Positions 46,389 through 53,392 of a DNA stretch of 64,000 nt are shown here, one piece after another. This DNA is from Prosthecobacter gellanilyticus (GTDB taxonomy: Bacteria; Verrucomicrobiota; Verrucomicrobiia; Verrucomicrobiales; Verrucomicrobiaceae): positions 1 to 64,000 of the forward strand of contig NZ_BKAG01000013.1 of the NCBI RefSeq assembly GCF_007992435.1, written 5' to 3'. The translations under genes were made by a program, and so were the position numbers. Below the pieces are notes generated by a model. It was not told the origin of the DNA. It saw nothing but the letters and a program-made list of their open reading frames with translations, and made no database searches. Position 1 is the stretch's first letter, and each line of letters begins with the position of its first letter.

Positions 46389-46508
46389 TCACTGCGAGGT
46401 GCCTGCAGAGTCATACTCCCAAAACCAATAACTCAGATAGCCGAGGAACTCACGGACCGACGAGTAGATATCCCGACCTTCAAAGATGTGAGCGTGGCCA
46501 GAATCATC
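46389..46508 (-). pseudogene. 3'-end remnant of an alpha/beta hydrolase
   Basis: Read on the minus strand this stretch is open for about 39 codons and ends with TGA (46389-46391). The peptide DDSGHAHIFEGRDIYSSVREF, then LGYLSYWFWEYDS, looks like the C-terminus of an alpha/beta hydrolase (catalytic His in GHAHIF, closing amphipathic helix). The rest of the gene is absent: an in-frame stop lies just upstream, and the membrane-protein gene ends at 46504. It appears to be the decayed end of a larger gene lost by rearrangement. Not supported by a database match. Confidence 0.4.
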
Positions 46509-47133
46509 GTCTCAGTCTGCGAAACAGAATCACATGCATCAGAAGTGCAGCGCAAACGTGAACCGTCGGGAGCCAGACATAAGGAAAATCTGCCACCCAG
46601 GAATTGGCCGGGGTGAGCATCTGGAAACGGGTCGGAAAGCTCAGTGTGGCCACTGACACGACCCAGACGAGGAGGCAGAGACCGAGAATGTTCCAGGCTA
46701 GCAAAACTCCTCTGGGGACCCGCCCGGCAAAGGGTGCAAGGAGCAAAGCTGTCACCCCACTTACAATGTCGAAATTGAGACCAGACCAGGTCATCTGGGG
46801 AGGCGCGATATCCTCTGTCACCGCCTCGTGGATGCATAGCTCCACCAGGATTCGGAACGACTGAAAGCCGACAAAAAAAGGAAGCGGCAGAAGAAGCCAT
46901 GAGGCGGACGCTTTCGAAAGCGCCACCCACATGGTCATGATAAAGCCCGCATAAAAGAGCACAGGAGCCGCCGGTGGCAGCGAACTGAAATCGCGTAGCG
47001 AGCCACGGGCCGCCAGGATGCCGGTGAGCACCAGCCACGCCAGGATCCCGAGCACCACCCACCGGTTGCGTGAGGTGACCGCAAGGATTGCGGCGACTAC
47101 CAGAGACAGAACAATGAATGATGGAGCAAGCAT
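46504..47133 (-). CDS. Hypothetical integral membrane protein
   Basis: A 209-residue protein with about six hydrophobic segments (near 1-20, 23-42, 53-70, 77-97, 125-145 and 146-165, plus a last one near 187-205). It starts MLAPSFIVLSLVVAAILAV and ends VILFRRLRR. Tryptophans and prolines border the helices, but no recognised family or catalytic pattern is present. It overlaps the hydrolase remnant by a few bases at its stop and sits upstream of the DUF1275/GNAT pair on the same strand. Function not assigned. Confidence 0.65.
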   Translation of the reverse strand: MLAPSFIVLSLVVAAILAVTSRNRWVVLGILAWLVLTGILAARGSLRDFSSLPPAAPVLFYAGFIMTMWVALSKASASWLLLPLPFFVGFQSFRILVELCIHEAVTEDIAPPQMTWSGLNFDIVSGVTALLLAPFAGRVPRGVLLAWNILGLCLLVWVVSVATLSFPTRFQMLTPANSWVADFPYVWLPTVHVCAALLMHVILFRRLRR

Positions 47134-47583
47134 GAACGGACGGGAGAGGGATTTGACCGAACGTTCTGGATCAGGCGATGGCCAGCGGGAAGCGTCGGCG
47201 AGACGAGAGATGCCATAGGTGCCACTGACTGCATCCCTTTTGTTCGCCTTCTGGCGTAACTAGATTCTCATTCAGTCTGGCGCTGCTGAACAAGCGCCGC
47301 ATGAAGATAGGTGGCAGGAAGGACAATGCAAAAAAATCGCCATCTCTGGCAGGCTTTGTAGAATGATATCTGGTTAGCCGAAATCAGGTCTCCGGGAGTG
47401 TTCATCTAGCAATGCTTGAAGTCGGCACCATACAACTTATCAGCATATCCTTCTGCGTCTTCGCCATGATTTCTGGCCACATCGCACCGTGATATCGACT
47501 CATGAGGCACAGAATGCCGAGAAGTGGGGGCTTGTCTTTAACTGGCCTGGGGCACCAACGGAGTTTGATGGTGCCGATAACGA
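47134..47583. other. Intergenic region with a decayed copy of ccp 3' end
   Basis: This 450-base stretch holds no complete gene. Bases 47328-47403 are a degenerate copy of the end of the cytochrome c peroxidase gene (see the direct repeat). The right part, up to 47575, contains a short open stretch on the plus strand (AEKWGLVFNWPGAPTEF) with no start, which may be a gene fragment. A hairpin at 47551-47575 (GGCACCA with TGGTGCC) lies next to the YcaO stop. Confidence 0.55.
47328..47403 (+). repeat. Direct repeat copy B of ccp 3' end (decayed)
   Basis: Aligns with 49547-49623 over its whole length, in the same orientation, with roughly ten mismatches and small gaps. Both contain seven A, the terminator stem region and the block TGGTTAGCCGAAATCAGG. 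In this copy the terminator stem is broken by changes, most of them C-to-T and G-to-A, so this is the older, non-functional copy. It borders the YcaO islet on the left. Confidence 0.8.
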
Positions 47584-48888
47584 CTAGCCCGCAAAATCTT
47601 TCAAACTCGCCGGGAAGGTTGACTTGCAGTTCTTAACATTGAAAAAGCGGTCCTCTCCAGTGATGAATGTATGAGTCACTGTGATGCCATTCCCCAAGAC
47701 CCTAAGTTCGCTAGCATACGGCACTTCTCCGTTTTCATAAATCAGAGCAGTCAGTTGGGCCAGATACTCCTTGGGATCGTGTGAGAACGGAAGTGTGGAC
47801 AGATTATCGTACTCTACCGTTTCGCAACCAAGCGTCCGGCATTTCCACCCCATGTCAAACACGGCACAATCTTGATGTAACGGGAGTCCTTTGAGCCTTG
47901 TTTGTATGGCTTCGCTTTTGGATCTCAACCAGTCGAACCCAAAGATGTGCTTACTCAAAAGGAAGTACTGGGACAGTTCGTAAAGACATCTCAAGATCGC
48001 ATGTTCCGCAGAAAGGGAGCAACCATAGCCAGCTATACCAATTTTAAATTCATATTGTTCCATCCAACTGACATAGGCTGGCACGCCAAATTTGTTAGGC
48101 ATTTGGAATACAAATATCCTGCTGGAAATTTCCTCTTCCAGACGGCCAAAAACATCTCGGATGTTAGGCGGCAAGGTTAGCGGGTTGACCATCCGTAAAT
48201 AGTCTTTCTTGTTCTTCAGAAAGACATCTGCCAGGAATTTGGACAACGAAGTCCTTTCAATACCTTCAAGGAGACCGTGGATCACAGCCTCGTCGGCATT
48301 CATCCCGATTGCAGTCCCGGAATTCGTGGAATAGTGCTCCAGGCGCCCGTAGTTAAAGGTATCTTTTCGCCTTAGCTCCCCGTTCAGCAACTGGAGATCA
48401 ATATACTCTGGGCAAGTCAGCGCCAATGGATAGAAGCACGTCTGGCAGCCATTCACAGCGTGGTGTTTTAAAAACGGAATATCAGCACCTTCCCCGCCTT
48501 TTAAGAGAACTAACGGGAGCTGTTCGCACATGGGATTATCCCGACAATAATCCAGACTGTTCATGTAGAATATCTTGTCCGGATCGAGCGAATGGTAGTT
48601 CGATAACAGATGCTCTGTAGCTTCAAAAAGGCTGCCCGCGCGGGAGGCCATTAATTCTCCTTTGCCATTTCCCGAGGCAAGGAACTTGCCGCTCTTTTTA
48701 TCAGTGATGGAACATTTAGCCGTGTGGATAAATTCACCAGCAATCTCAATGTCGTAATTCAAGCCGAGGGCTTCAAGCTCCTCCAGCAACGCTGCTTCCG
48801 CGTCCAGTAAAGAATAAGACCTTTCGATGGGGATACCTGTCATTGAATATGAGACGGGGAGAAGACAAAAAATAACAGAGTCCGTCAT
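47584..48888 (-). CDS. YcaO-family ATP-dependent peptide-modifying enzyme
   Basis: A 434-residue YcaO protein. YcaO enzymes activate peptide backbone amides with ATP to form azolines, thioamides or amidines in natural peptides (RiPPs) or in proteins such as ribosomal protein S12 and McrA. Three family motifs are present: GNGKG with GSLFEATEHL (E89, E92), NSGTAIGMNADEAVIHGLLE with GIER (E208, E211), and YGCSLSAEHAILRCLYELSQ (E304, Q307). The usual Arg after E92 is His (EATEH). No E1-like or TfuA partner is next to it. Base composition and codon use are visibly AT-richer than neighbours, indicating transfer. The start may instead be the in-frame ATG at 48843. Confidence 0.85.
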   Translation of the reverse strand: MTDSVIFCLLPVSYSMTGIPIERSYSLLDAEAALLEELEALGLNYDIEIAGEFIHTAKCSITDKKSGKFLASGNGKGELMASRAGSLFEATEHLLSNYHSLDPDKIFYMNSLDYCRDNPMCEQLPLVLLKGGEGADIPFLKHHAVNGCQTCFYPLALTCPEYIDLQLLNGELRRKDTFNYGRLEHYSTNSGTAIGMNADEAVIHGLLEGIERTSLSKFLADVFLKNKKDYLRMVNPLTLPPNIRDVFGRLEEEISSRIFVFQMPNKFGVPAYVSWMEQYEFKIGIAGYGCSLSAEHAILRCLYELSQYFLLSKHIFGFDWLRSKSEAIQTRLKGLPLHQDCAVFDMGWKCRTLGCETVEYDNLSTLPFSHDPKEYLAQLTALIYENGEVPYASELRVLGNGITVTHTFITGEDRFFNVKNCKSTFPASLKDFAG

Positions 48889-48996
48889 TTTTTGGTGAAC
48901 TGCGGCACACTACACATCCAAGTGCAGCGCTCCTCTCAGTGAAATGAGGAATTTTTTGTTCGGCGGGAGTTTAATACGTGCGCAGTTGCCCAAGAA

Positions 48997-49032
48997 CCGC
49001 GGCTGAACGCATCGAAATCAGTTCAGCCGCGG
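48997..49032 (-). terminator. Strong hairpin between small ORF and YcaO gene
   Basis: CCGCGGCTGAAC (48997-49008) pairs perfectly with GTTCAGCCGCGG (49021-49032) around 12 bases. It lies 20 bases after the stop of the 71-residue ORF and about 110 bases before the YcaO start, on the same strand. There is no long T-tract, so it may be an attenuator or mRNA-stabilising hairpin rather than a full terminator. Confidence 0.65.
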
Positions 49033-49051
49033 GAAGGAATGGCATTCAAAG

Positions 49052-49267
49052 CTATTTCTCCTGACGGAAATCTTTCCCCTCGCGGCAATCTCTTGCTACT
49101 TTCTCTGCAATTTCGTTAATCAATTTTAACATATTCGCCTCAAAACCAGCCAACTCCTCTCGAGAAATCGAATCTTTGCCGCGAGCAGCAATATCGTACG
49201 GTTTCGGGTCATCATGAACTTTGCCGGGCCATGACAGAGTAGAAAAATCATTAACTACGCTTCCCAT
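49052..49267 (-). CDS. Small ORF upstream of YcaO, unknown
   Basis: A 71-residue ORF, MGSVVNDFSTLSWPGKVHDD..., on the same strand as the YcaO gene and 163 bases upstream of it. The second half is predicted helical and charged (EELAGFEANMLKLINEIAEKVARD). It holds one cysteine and few residues of the kind usually modified (Cys, Ser, Thr), so it is not a typical thiazole/oxazole precursor. Its AT-rich base use matches the YcaO gene, not the flanking genes. It could be a precursor, a leader-binding protein or an unrelated small protein. No Shine-Dalgarno is evident. Confidence 0.45.
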   Translation of the reverse strand: MGSVVNDFSTLSWPGKVHDDPKPYDIAARGKDSISREELAGFEANMLKLINEIAEKVARDCREGKDFRQEK

Positions 49268-49604
49268 ATGGATAAAGTTTTTTGATTGTTGGGAGATTTC
49301 TCCTTCAAGCCCCGCTGGTCGATCGCTCGCACTTGACGAGTTTAGTTCATTGGAGAGAAAGAGAGAGGAAGACCCTCATCACACTGATAAGCTAGACCGT
49401 AGTCTCTCTGACTGTCAAGCGCCGTCTTTATTTCCTTGTAGATCCTTTTTCGAGGGGGTGGCATCCGCACTATTTAGAGCCCATTAAAACACTTCAAAGT
49501 TCATCCAACAAAAATCCCCCAACCGAACCATGCGTATCAAGGCATGGCAAAAAAAGCCCGCCATTTCTGGCGGGCTTCGTGGAATGATCACTGGTTAGCC
49601 GAAA
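49268..49604. other. Intergenic region at the right edge of the YcaO islet
   Basis: This 337-base stretch holds no recognisable gene. Its left part is AT-richer and belongs to the islet; it may hold the promoter of the 71-residue ORF (TTGACA on the minus strand at 49413-49418, without a good -10). Its right part has the peroxidase terminator. Confidence 0.5.
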
Positions 49605-49623
49605 TCAGGCCTTCGGGGTGTTC
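49547..49623 (+). repeat. Direct repeat copy A (functional ccp 3' end)
   Basis: The intact counterpart of the degenerate copy at 47328-47403. It includes the last codons of the cytochrome c peroxidase gene, its stop and its terminator. Same orientation as copy B, about 2.2 kb apart, with the YcaO islet between. Confidence 0.8.
49549..49580 (-). terminator. Terminator of the cytochrome c peroxidase gene
   Basis: GCCCGCC (49556-49562) pairs with GGCGGGC (49568-49574) around a short loop. On the minus strand it is followed by a run of seven T. It lies about 30 bases beyond the stop at 49605. Confidence 0.92.
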
Positions 49624-50627
49624 GGACCGCTGGCGGGGAGTTTAGGGACGGCGATGTACTCCTTCGGCAGGTCGCCTTTCAGGGACTTGAGGAAGGTGAC
49701 GATGCTGGTGGTCTCCTCAGCGGTGATGGTCTTGCCAAGCTGATGCTCAGCCATCTTGGAGACCATCTCCTCGAGCGTCACGACCGAGCCGTCGTGAAGA
49801 TAGGGGCCGGTCTCGGTGATGTTGCGGAGGCTCGGGACTTTGAAGTGATGCTTGTCGCTCTCGAGCTTTGTCGTCTCCATGCGGCCGATGTCCTTGAGCT
49901 CAGGCCAGGCTTTGGCGAGGCCGAGCTTCTGATACATGGCCCCGCCGATGGCAGGACCATTGTGGCAGGTGGCGCAACCAGCTTTGGCGAAGGTTTCGTA
50001 GCCCTTCACTTCGGCGGAGGTGAGAGCTTCCTTTTTACCCTTGAGGTAGTCATCCCAGCGGGAGGGCGTGACGAGCTTGCGCTCGAAGGCACCCACGGCC
50101 TTGCCGAAGTTGTTGTAGTTCACGGGGTCAGACTCACCTGGGAAGGCGGCTTTGAAGGCATCCACATAACCGGGCATCGATTTCAGCACGTCGACCACAA
50201 AGTCAGCGCTGGGCATGCCCATCTCGACGGGGTTCAGCACCGGGCCTTTGGCCTGCTCTTCCACGGTGGGTGCGCGGCCATCCCAGAACTGGGTCACGTG
50301 CAGAGCGGCATTGTAGGTGGAGGGGGAGCTGCGGCCGCCGAGCTTGCCTTCATGGCCTGGGGAGAAGGGCAGGTTGTCCTGGCCGTATTTGTCCAGCATG
50401 TGGCACGAGTTGCAGCTCATCTTGCCGCCTTTGGAGATGCGGGTTTCGAAGTAGAGCATGCGGCCAAGGTTGATCTTGGCTTCGGTGAGCTCGTTGCTGG
50501 CCGATGGTGCCTCAGCGGGCAGCGGCTTGAACATGGCGAGGAAGGAATCCGAGAGAGCATCAGCCTTCAGGGACTGGCTGCCCATGGCGAGGGCGGCCAC
50601 GACGAGGAGTCGGGAGGTTTGTATCAT
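49605..50627 (-). CDS. Di-haem cytochrome c peroxidase
   Basis: A 340-residue exported protein of the CcpA/MauG family. Signal peptide about 1-22, followed by two haem-binding sites, C72-N-S-C75-H76 and C218-A-T-C221-H222. Supporting segments are LGRMLYFETRISKGGKMSC, FWDGRAPTVEEQAKGPVLNPVEMG and HHFKVPSLRNITETGPYLHDGSVVTLEE. CcpA reduces H2O2 in the periplasm with electrons from cytochrome c or cupredoxin; the MauG branch oxidises protein substrates. The 3' end is duplicated at 47328-47403. Length matches the family. It is divergent from the sugar nucleotidyltransferase gene. Confidence 0.93.
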   Translation of the reverse strand: MIQTSRLLVVAALAMGSQSLKADALSDSFLAMFKPLPAEAPSASNELTEAKINLGRMLYFETRISKGGKMSCNSCHMLDKYGQDNLPFSPGHEGKLGGRSSPSTYNAALHVTQFWDGRAPTVEEQAKGPVLNPVEMGMPSADFVVDVLKSMPGYVDAFKAAFPGESDPVNYNNFGKAVGAFERKLVTPSRWDDYLKGKKEALTSAEVKGYETFAKAGCATCHNGPAIGGAMYQKLGLAKAWPELKDIGRMETTKLESDKHHFKVPSLRNITETGPYLHDGSVVTLEEMVSKMAEHQLGKTITAEETTSIVTFLKSLKGDLPKEYIAVPKLPASGPNTPKA

Positions 50628-50856
50628 TGGGGGGTGGTCGGGAGGACGTGAAAAAACGCGGGCGCGGAGGCTAGGGTTTCAGTCAAATGAGGCAAGCTGG
50701 GATTTGCTACGGCCATGAAACGGGACCGGGTCACGACAGGCCAATCCCCGCACAGGAGATGACAAGCGGGGACACATCCGCGTTTGACGCGCCCTCTCTG
50801 CCGTCCATGAATCCGCCACAGCGATCACAGCATCGCTCCCCCCTTCCCTTTTCTAC

Positions 50857-51765
50857 ATGAAACCCACTCTTCTCATCCTCGCTGCCGGCATGGGCAGCCG
50901 TTACGGCGGTCTCAAGCAGCTCGACGCCATGGGCCCCTCCGGCGAAGTCGTGCTCGACTACTCGGTCTTTGACGCCATCCGCGCCGGTTTCGGCAAGGTC
51001 GTCTTTGTGATCCGTCGTGACTTTGAAGAGCAGTTCCGCACGCAGATCGGCTCCAAGTTTGGCGACCGCATCGCGGTGGACTATGCCTTCCAGGATATCA
51101 ATGACCTGCCGGAAGGTTTTACCGTGCCGGAAGGCCGCACCAAGCCCTGGGGCACGGCCCATGCGGTGCTGGCTGCTGAGAAGGTGGTGAACGAGCCCTT
51201 CCTCATGATCAATGCGGATGACTTCTATGGCCGTGATGCCTTTGCCAAGATCGCCGCGGATCTCACCACGCCACGTCCAAATGATGGCAAGAGCCACTAC
51301 TCCATGGTAGGCTTCTACCTGAAGAACACGCTTTCCGACCACGGCAGCGTGGCCCGCGGCGTGTGCACCCGCGACAGCAACGGTGCGCTCAGCTCCGTCA
51401 CGGAGATGACGAAGATCTTCAAGACGGCCAATGGTGCTGAGAACCGCGAGACCGATCCTGCTCTGCCGCTCACCGGTGAAGAAGTCGTCTCCATGAACTT
51501 CTTCGGCTTCACGCCAGACATCTTCGGCCACCTGCGCACTGCCTTCACCGGCTTCCTCAAGGAGAACGGCCAGGAGCAGAAGTCCGAGTGCTATGTGCCA
51601 AAGGAAGTGGATGTGCTCATCCAGACCGGCAAAGCGGATGTGAAGGTGCTGGAGTCCAATGATTCCTGGTTCGGCGTGACCTACCCTGAGGACAAGGCTG
51701 ACGTGGTGGCCTCCATCCGCGCGCTGGTGGATGCAGGTGCTTATCCGCAGAACCTTTGGGCGTAA
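50857..51765 (+). CDS. Sugar nucleotidyltransferase family protein
   Basis: A 302-residue NDP-sugar pyrophosphorylase-fold protein. The N-terminal nucleotide-binding motif LLILAAGMGSRYGGLKQL (near 4-21) is followed by the PWGTAHAVLAAEKVV segment (near 95-110), the metal-binding MINADDFYGRDAF (near 112-124) and SMNFFGFTPDIF. The family includes glucose-1-phosphate uridylyl- and thymidylyltransferases, but the specificity cannot be read. Substrate likely a sugar-1-phosphate for envelope polysaccharides. The gene is alone; the next region is a palindromic repeat, and the rlmD gene is on the other strand. Confidence 0.85.
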   Translation: MKPTLLILAAGMGSRYGGLKQLDAMGPSGEVVLDYSVFDAIRAGFGKVVFVIRRDFEEQFRTQIGSKFGDRIAVDYAFQDINDLPEGFTVPEGRTKPWGTAHAVLAAEKVVNEPFLMINADDFYGRDAFAKIAADLTTPRPNDGKSHYSMVGFYLKNTLSDHGSVARGVCTRDSNGALSSVTEMTKIFKTANGAENRETDPALPLTGEEVVSMNFFGFTPDIFGHLRTAFTGFLKENGQEQKSECYVPKEVDVLIQTGKADVKVLESNDSWFGVTYPEDKADVVASIRALVDAGAYPQNLWA

Positions 51766-51828
51766 TTTTAGTTAGGCGTATTAGATGTGTCTCGTGATCG
51801 TCACGGGACACATCATGTATTGCGCGGC

Positions 51829-51979
51829 AGCGTCGTGGAGTGCGGTGGGAAGCGCTCAGGCGCGACACCGCTGTGTGCGCAGAAATGATCTGGCAAATTG
51901 GAGACGTCGCATGCGAACGCTAGCGGTGTCGACGATGCACGGTGGCCCGTGCATCTCTGCCACCGCACCCCGGGACGCT
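51829..51979. repeat. Palindromic intergenic repeat element
   Basis: The 151-base element is bounded by 20-bp arms, 51829-51848 and 51960-51979, complementary except for a short central mismatch block. An inner pair, CGACACCGCT (51863-51872) and AGCGGTGTCG (51922-51931), is perfect. The RNA or single strand would fold into a long hairpin. It carries no gene. A half copy matching the outer arm is at 1-29, so the family recurs 50 kb apart. Resembles a MITE or REP-type element; no flanking target duplication was seen. Confidence 0.7.
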
Positions 51980-52025
51980 GGCGCGACTTCGGCGGACCAT
52001 GTCGTAATGCCGTTTTTCCAAACCG

Positions 52026-52043
52026 CCGCGAGGGGACTCGCGG
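52026..52043 (-). terminator. Hairpin after the RlmD-like gene
   Basis: CCGCGAG (52026-52032) pairs with CTCGCGG (52037-52043) around GGGA, one base beyond the stop of the minus-strand gene. It has no T-tract on the minus strand, though AAAAA lies within the next 15 bases. Probably a weak terminator or end-protecting hairpin. Confidence 0.5.
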
Positions 52044-52044
52044 A

Positions 52045-53259
52045 CTACGACTGCTTCGAGAGCGTCATCACGCACTCGAGATGCTTCGTCTGCGGGAAAA
52101 GATCGAAGGGCTGCACCTCGCCAAGATTGTAACCAGCTTCAGAGAAGAGCACGAGGTCACGCATCTGGGTGGCGGGATTGCAGGAGACGTAGACGACAAG
52201 CTTCGGAGCAAAGGCGAAGAGCTGCTGGAGGAACTCCGGACTGCAGCCGGCACGCGGTGGATCAATGATGACCACCGTTTCACTGCCCACATGCGGCACC
52301 TGGGCAAAGATGGCGGTTGCATCCGCTGCCAGGAACCGGCAGTTGGTTAGGCCGTTGATCTCGGCGTTGTGCGCAGCCTTCGCCACAGCGGTCTCGGAGA
52401 TCTCCACGCCGATCACCTCTTCAAACTCAGGCGCAGCACAGATGCCGAAGAGGCCGCTGCCGCAATAGGCATCCACCAGATACTTCGCGCCGCTGGCCTT
52501 GGCTTTGCGCACGGCATAGCCCACGAACTCGGGAAGGATGAAGGGGTTGTTCTGGAAGAAATCGCCTGCCTGGAACTCGAACTTCATGGACCCCACATGC
52601 TCCACGGCGATGGCATCGGGCCGAGTCAGCACGCCATTGTCTGCAGCACGCAGGAGAATGGTGGCGCCGTTTTTACAGCTGCCAGCGCGGGCGGCTTCGC
52701 GGGCCTTCGTGAGCGCCGTGTTCAACTGCGGCATGGCGATGGGGCACTCCTTCACGTCCACCATGGCATTGCGCGTGCCGACACGGAGGAAACCGATCTC
52801 ACTCAGCTCACCGTCTTTCGGCCGGTGAAAATGCGGGGTGATCTTTGAGCGATAGCCATACTGCTTCGGCGAGATGATGACCGGCAGCACGGGATGATCG
52901 ATCTTCGCCATGTGGTGGAGCAGTTCCTCCACCTGACGGCGCTTGCCCTCCACCTGCTGGTCATAGGACAGGTGCTGGTACTGGCAGCCACCGCAGGTGC
53001 CGAAGACGGCACAGACATGCTCCACACGGTGCGGTGAAGGCTCGATGACCTGGACGATGTCGGAATCGCTGTAGTTCTTGTGGTTCCGGAAGATGCGGCA
53101 GCGGACGAGCTCGCCCGGCAGGGCAAAGGGCACAAACACCACCCACCCATCCACACGGGCCACGCCCTTCCCCTCATTGGTCAGGTTCTCGATACGGACA
53201 TCAAGCTCCTGATGATAGGCAAAGGGGTGGGGATTGAACTTCCTGGGCGGTTGGGACAT
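52045..53259 (-). CDS. 23S rRNA (uracil-5-)-methyltransferase, RlmD/TrmA-like
   Basis: A 404-residue RNA methyltransferase. TRAM domain (about 20-75, VRIENLTNEGKGVARVDGWVVFVPFALPGE), then a 4Fe-4S site (C83, C89, C92 in CAVFGTCGGC; the fourth in VKECPIA). The SAM site is YLVDAYCGSGLFGICAAPEF, with the catalytic nucleophile in VYVSCNPATQMRDLVLF near the C-terminus. These features fit RlmD (m5U1939 of 23S rRNA) or TrmA/RumA homologues; specificity cannot be decided from sequence. ATG at 53259 (MSQPPRKFNPH) gives the full TRAM domain. A hairpin follows the stop. Confidence 0.9.
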   Translation of the reverse strand: MSQPPRKFNPHPFAYHQELDVRIENLTNEGKGVARVDGWVVFVPFALPGELVRCRIFRNHKNYSDSDIVQVIEPSPHRVEHVCAVFGTCGGCQYQHLSYDQQVEGKRRQVEELLHHMAKIDHPVLPVIISPKQYGYRSKITPHFHRPKDGELSEIGFLRVGTRNAMVDVKECPIAMPQLNTALTKAREAARAGSCKNGATILLRAADNGVLTRPDAIAVEHVGSMKFEFQAGDFFQNNPFILPEFVGYAVRKAKASGAKYLVDAYCGSGLFGICAAPEFEEVIGVEISETAVAKAAHNAEINGLTNCRFLAADATAIFAQVPHVGSETVVIIDPPRAGCSPEFLQQLFAFAPKLVVYVSCNPATQMRDLVLFSEAGYNLGEVQPFDLFPQTKHLECVMTLSKQS

Positions 53260-53392
53260 CCAGGGCCTTTAGCAGCATGGCGGGGGAGATCAACCCCGGG
53301 GGTGATCCGCATTGCCTTGTCTCATCTACAGGAGTTCACAATGGCGGTTGCACAAATCCGCCGCACCGCTGAAATGGAAGCCGCTTCAACTC

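Noticed and set aside
47404-47583. Plus-strand frame ending in NWPGAPTEFDGADND
   Set aside because: It looks protein-like at its end but has no start or family; kept only as a possible fragment within the intergenic description.
49413-49418. TTGACA-like -35 site for the small ORF
   Set aside because: No -10 element at the proper distance could be found, so it was not listed as a promoter.
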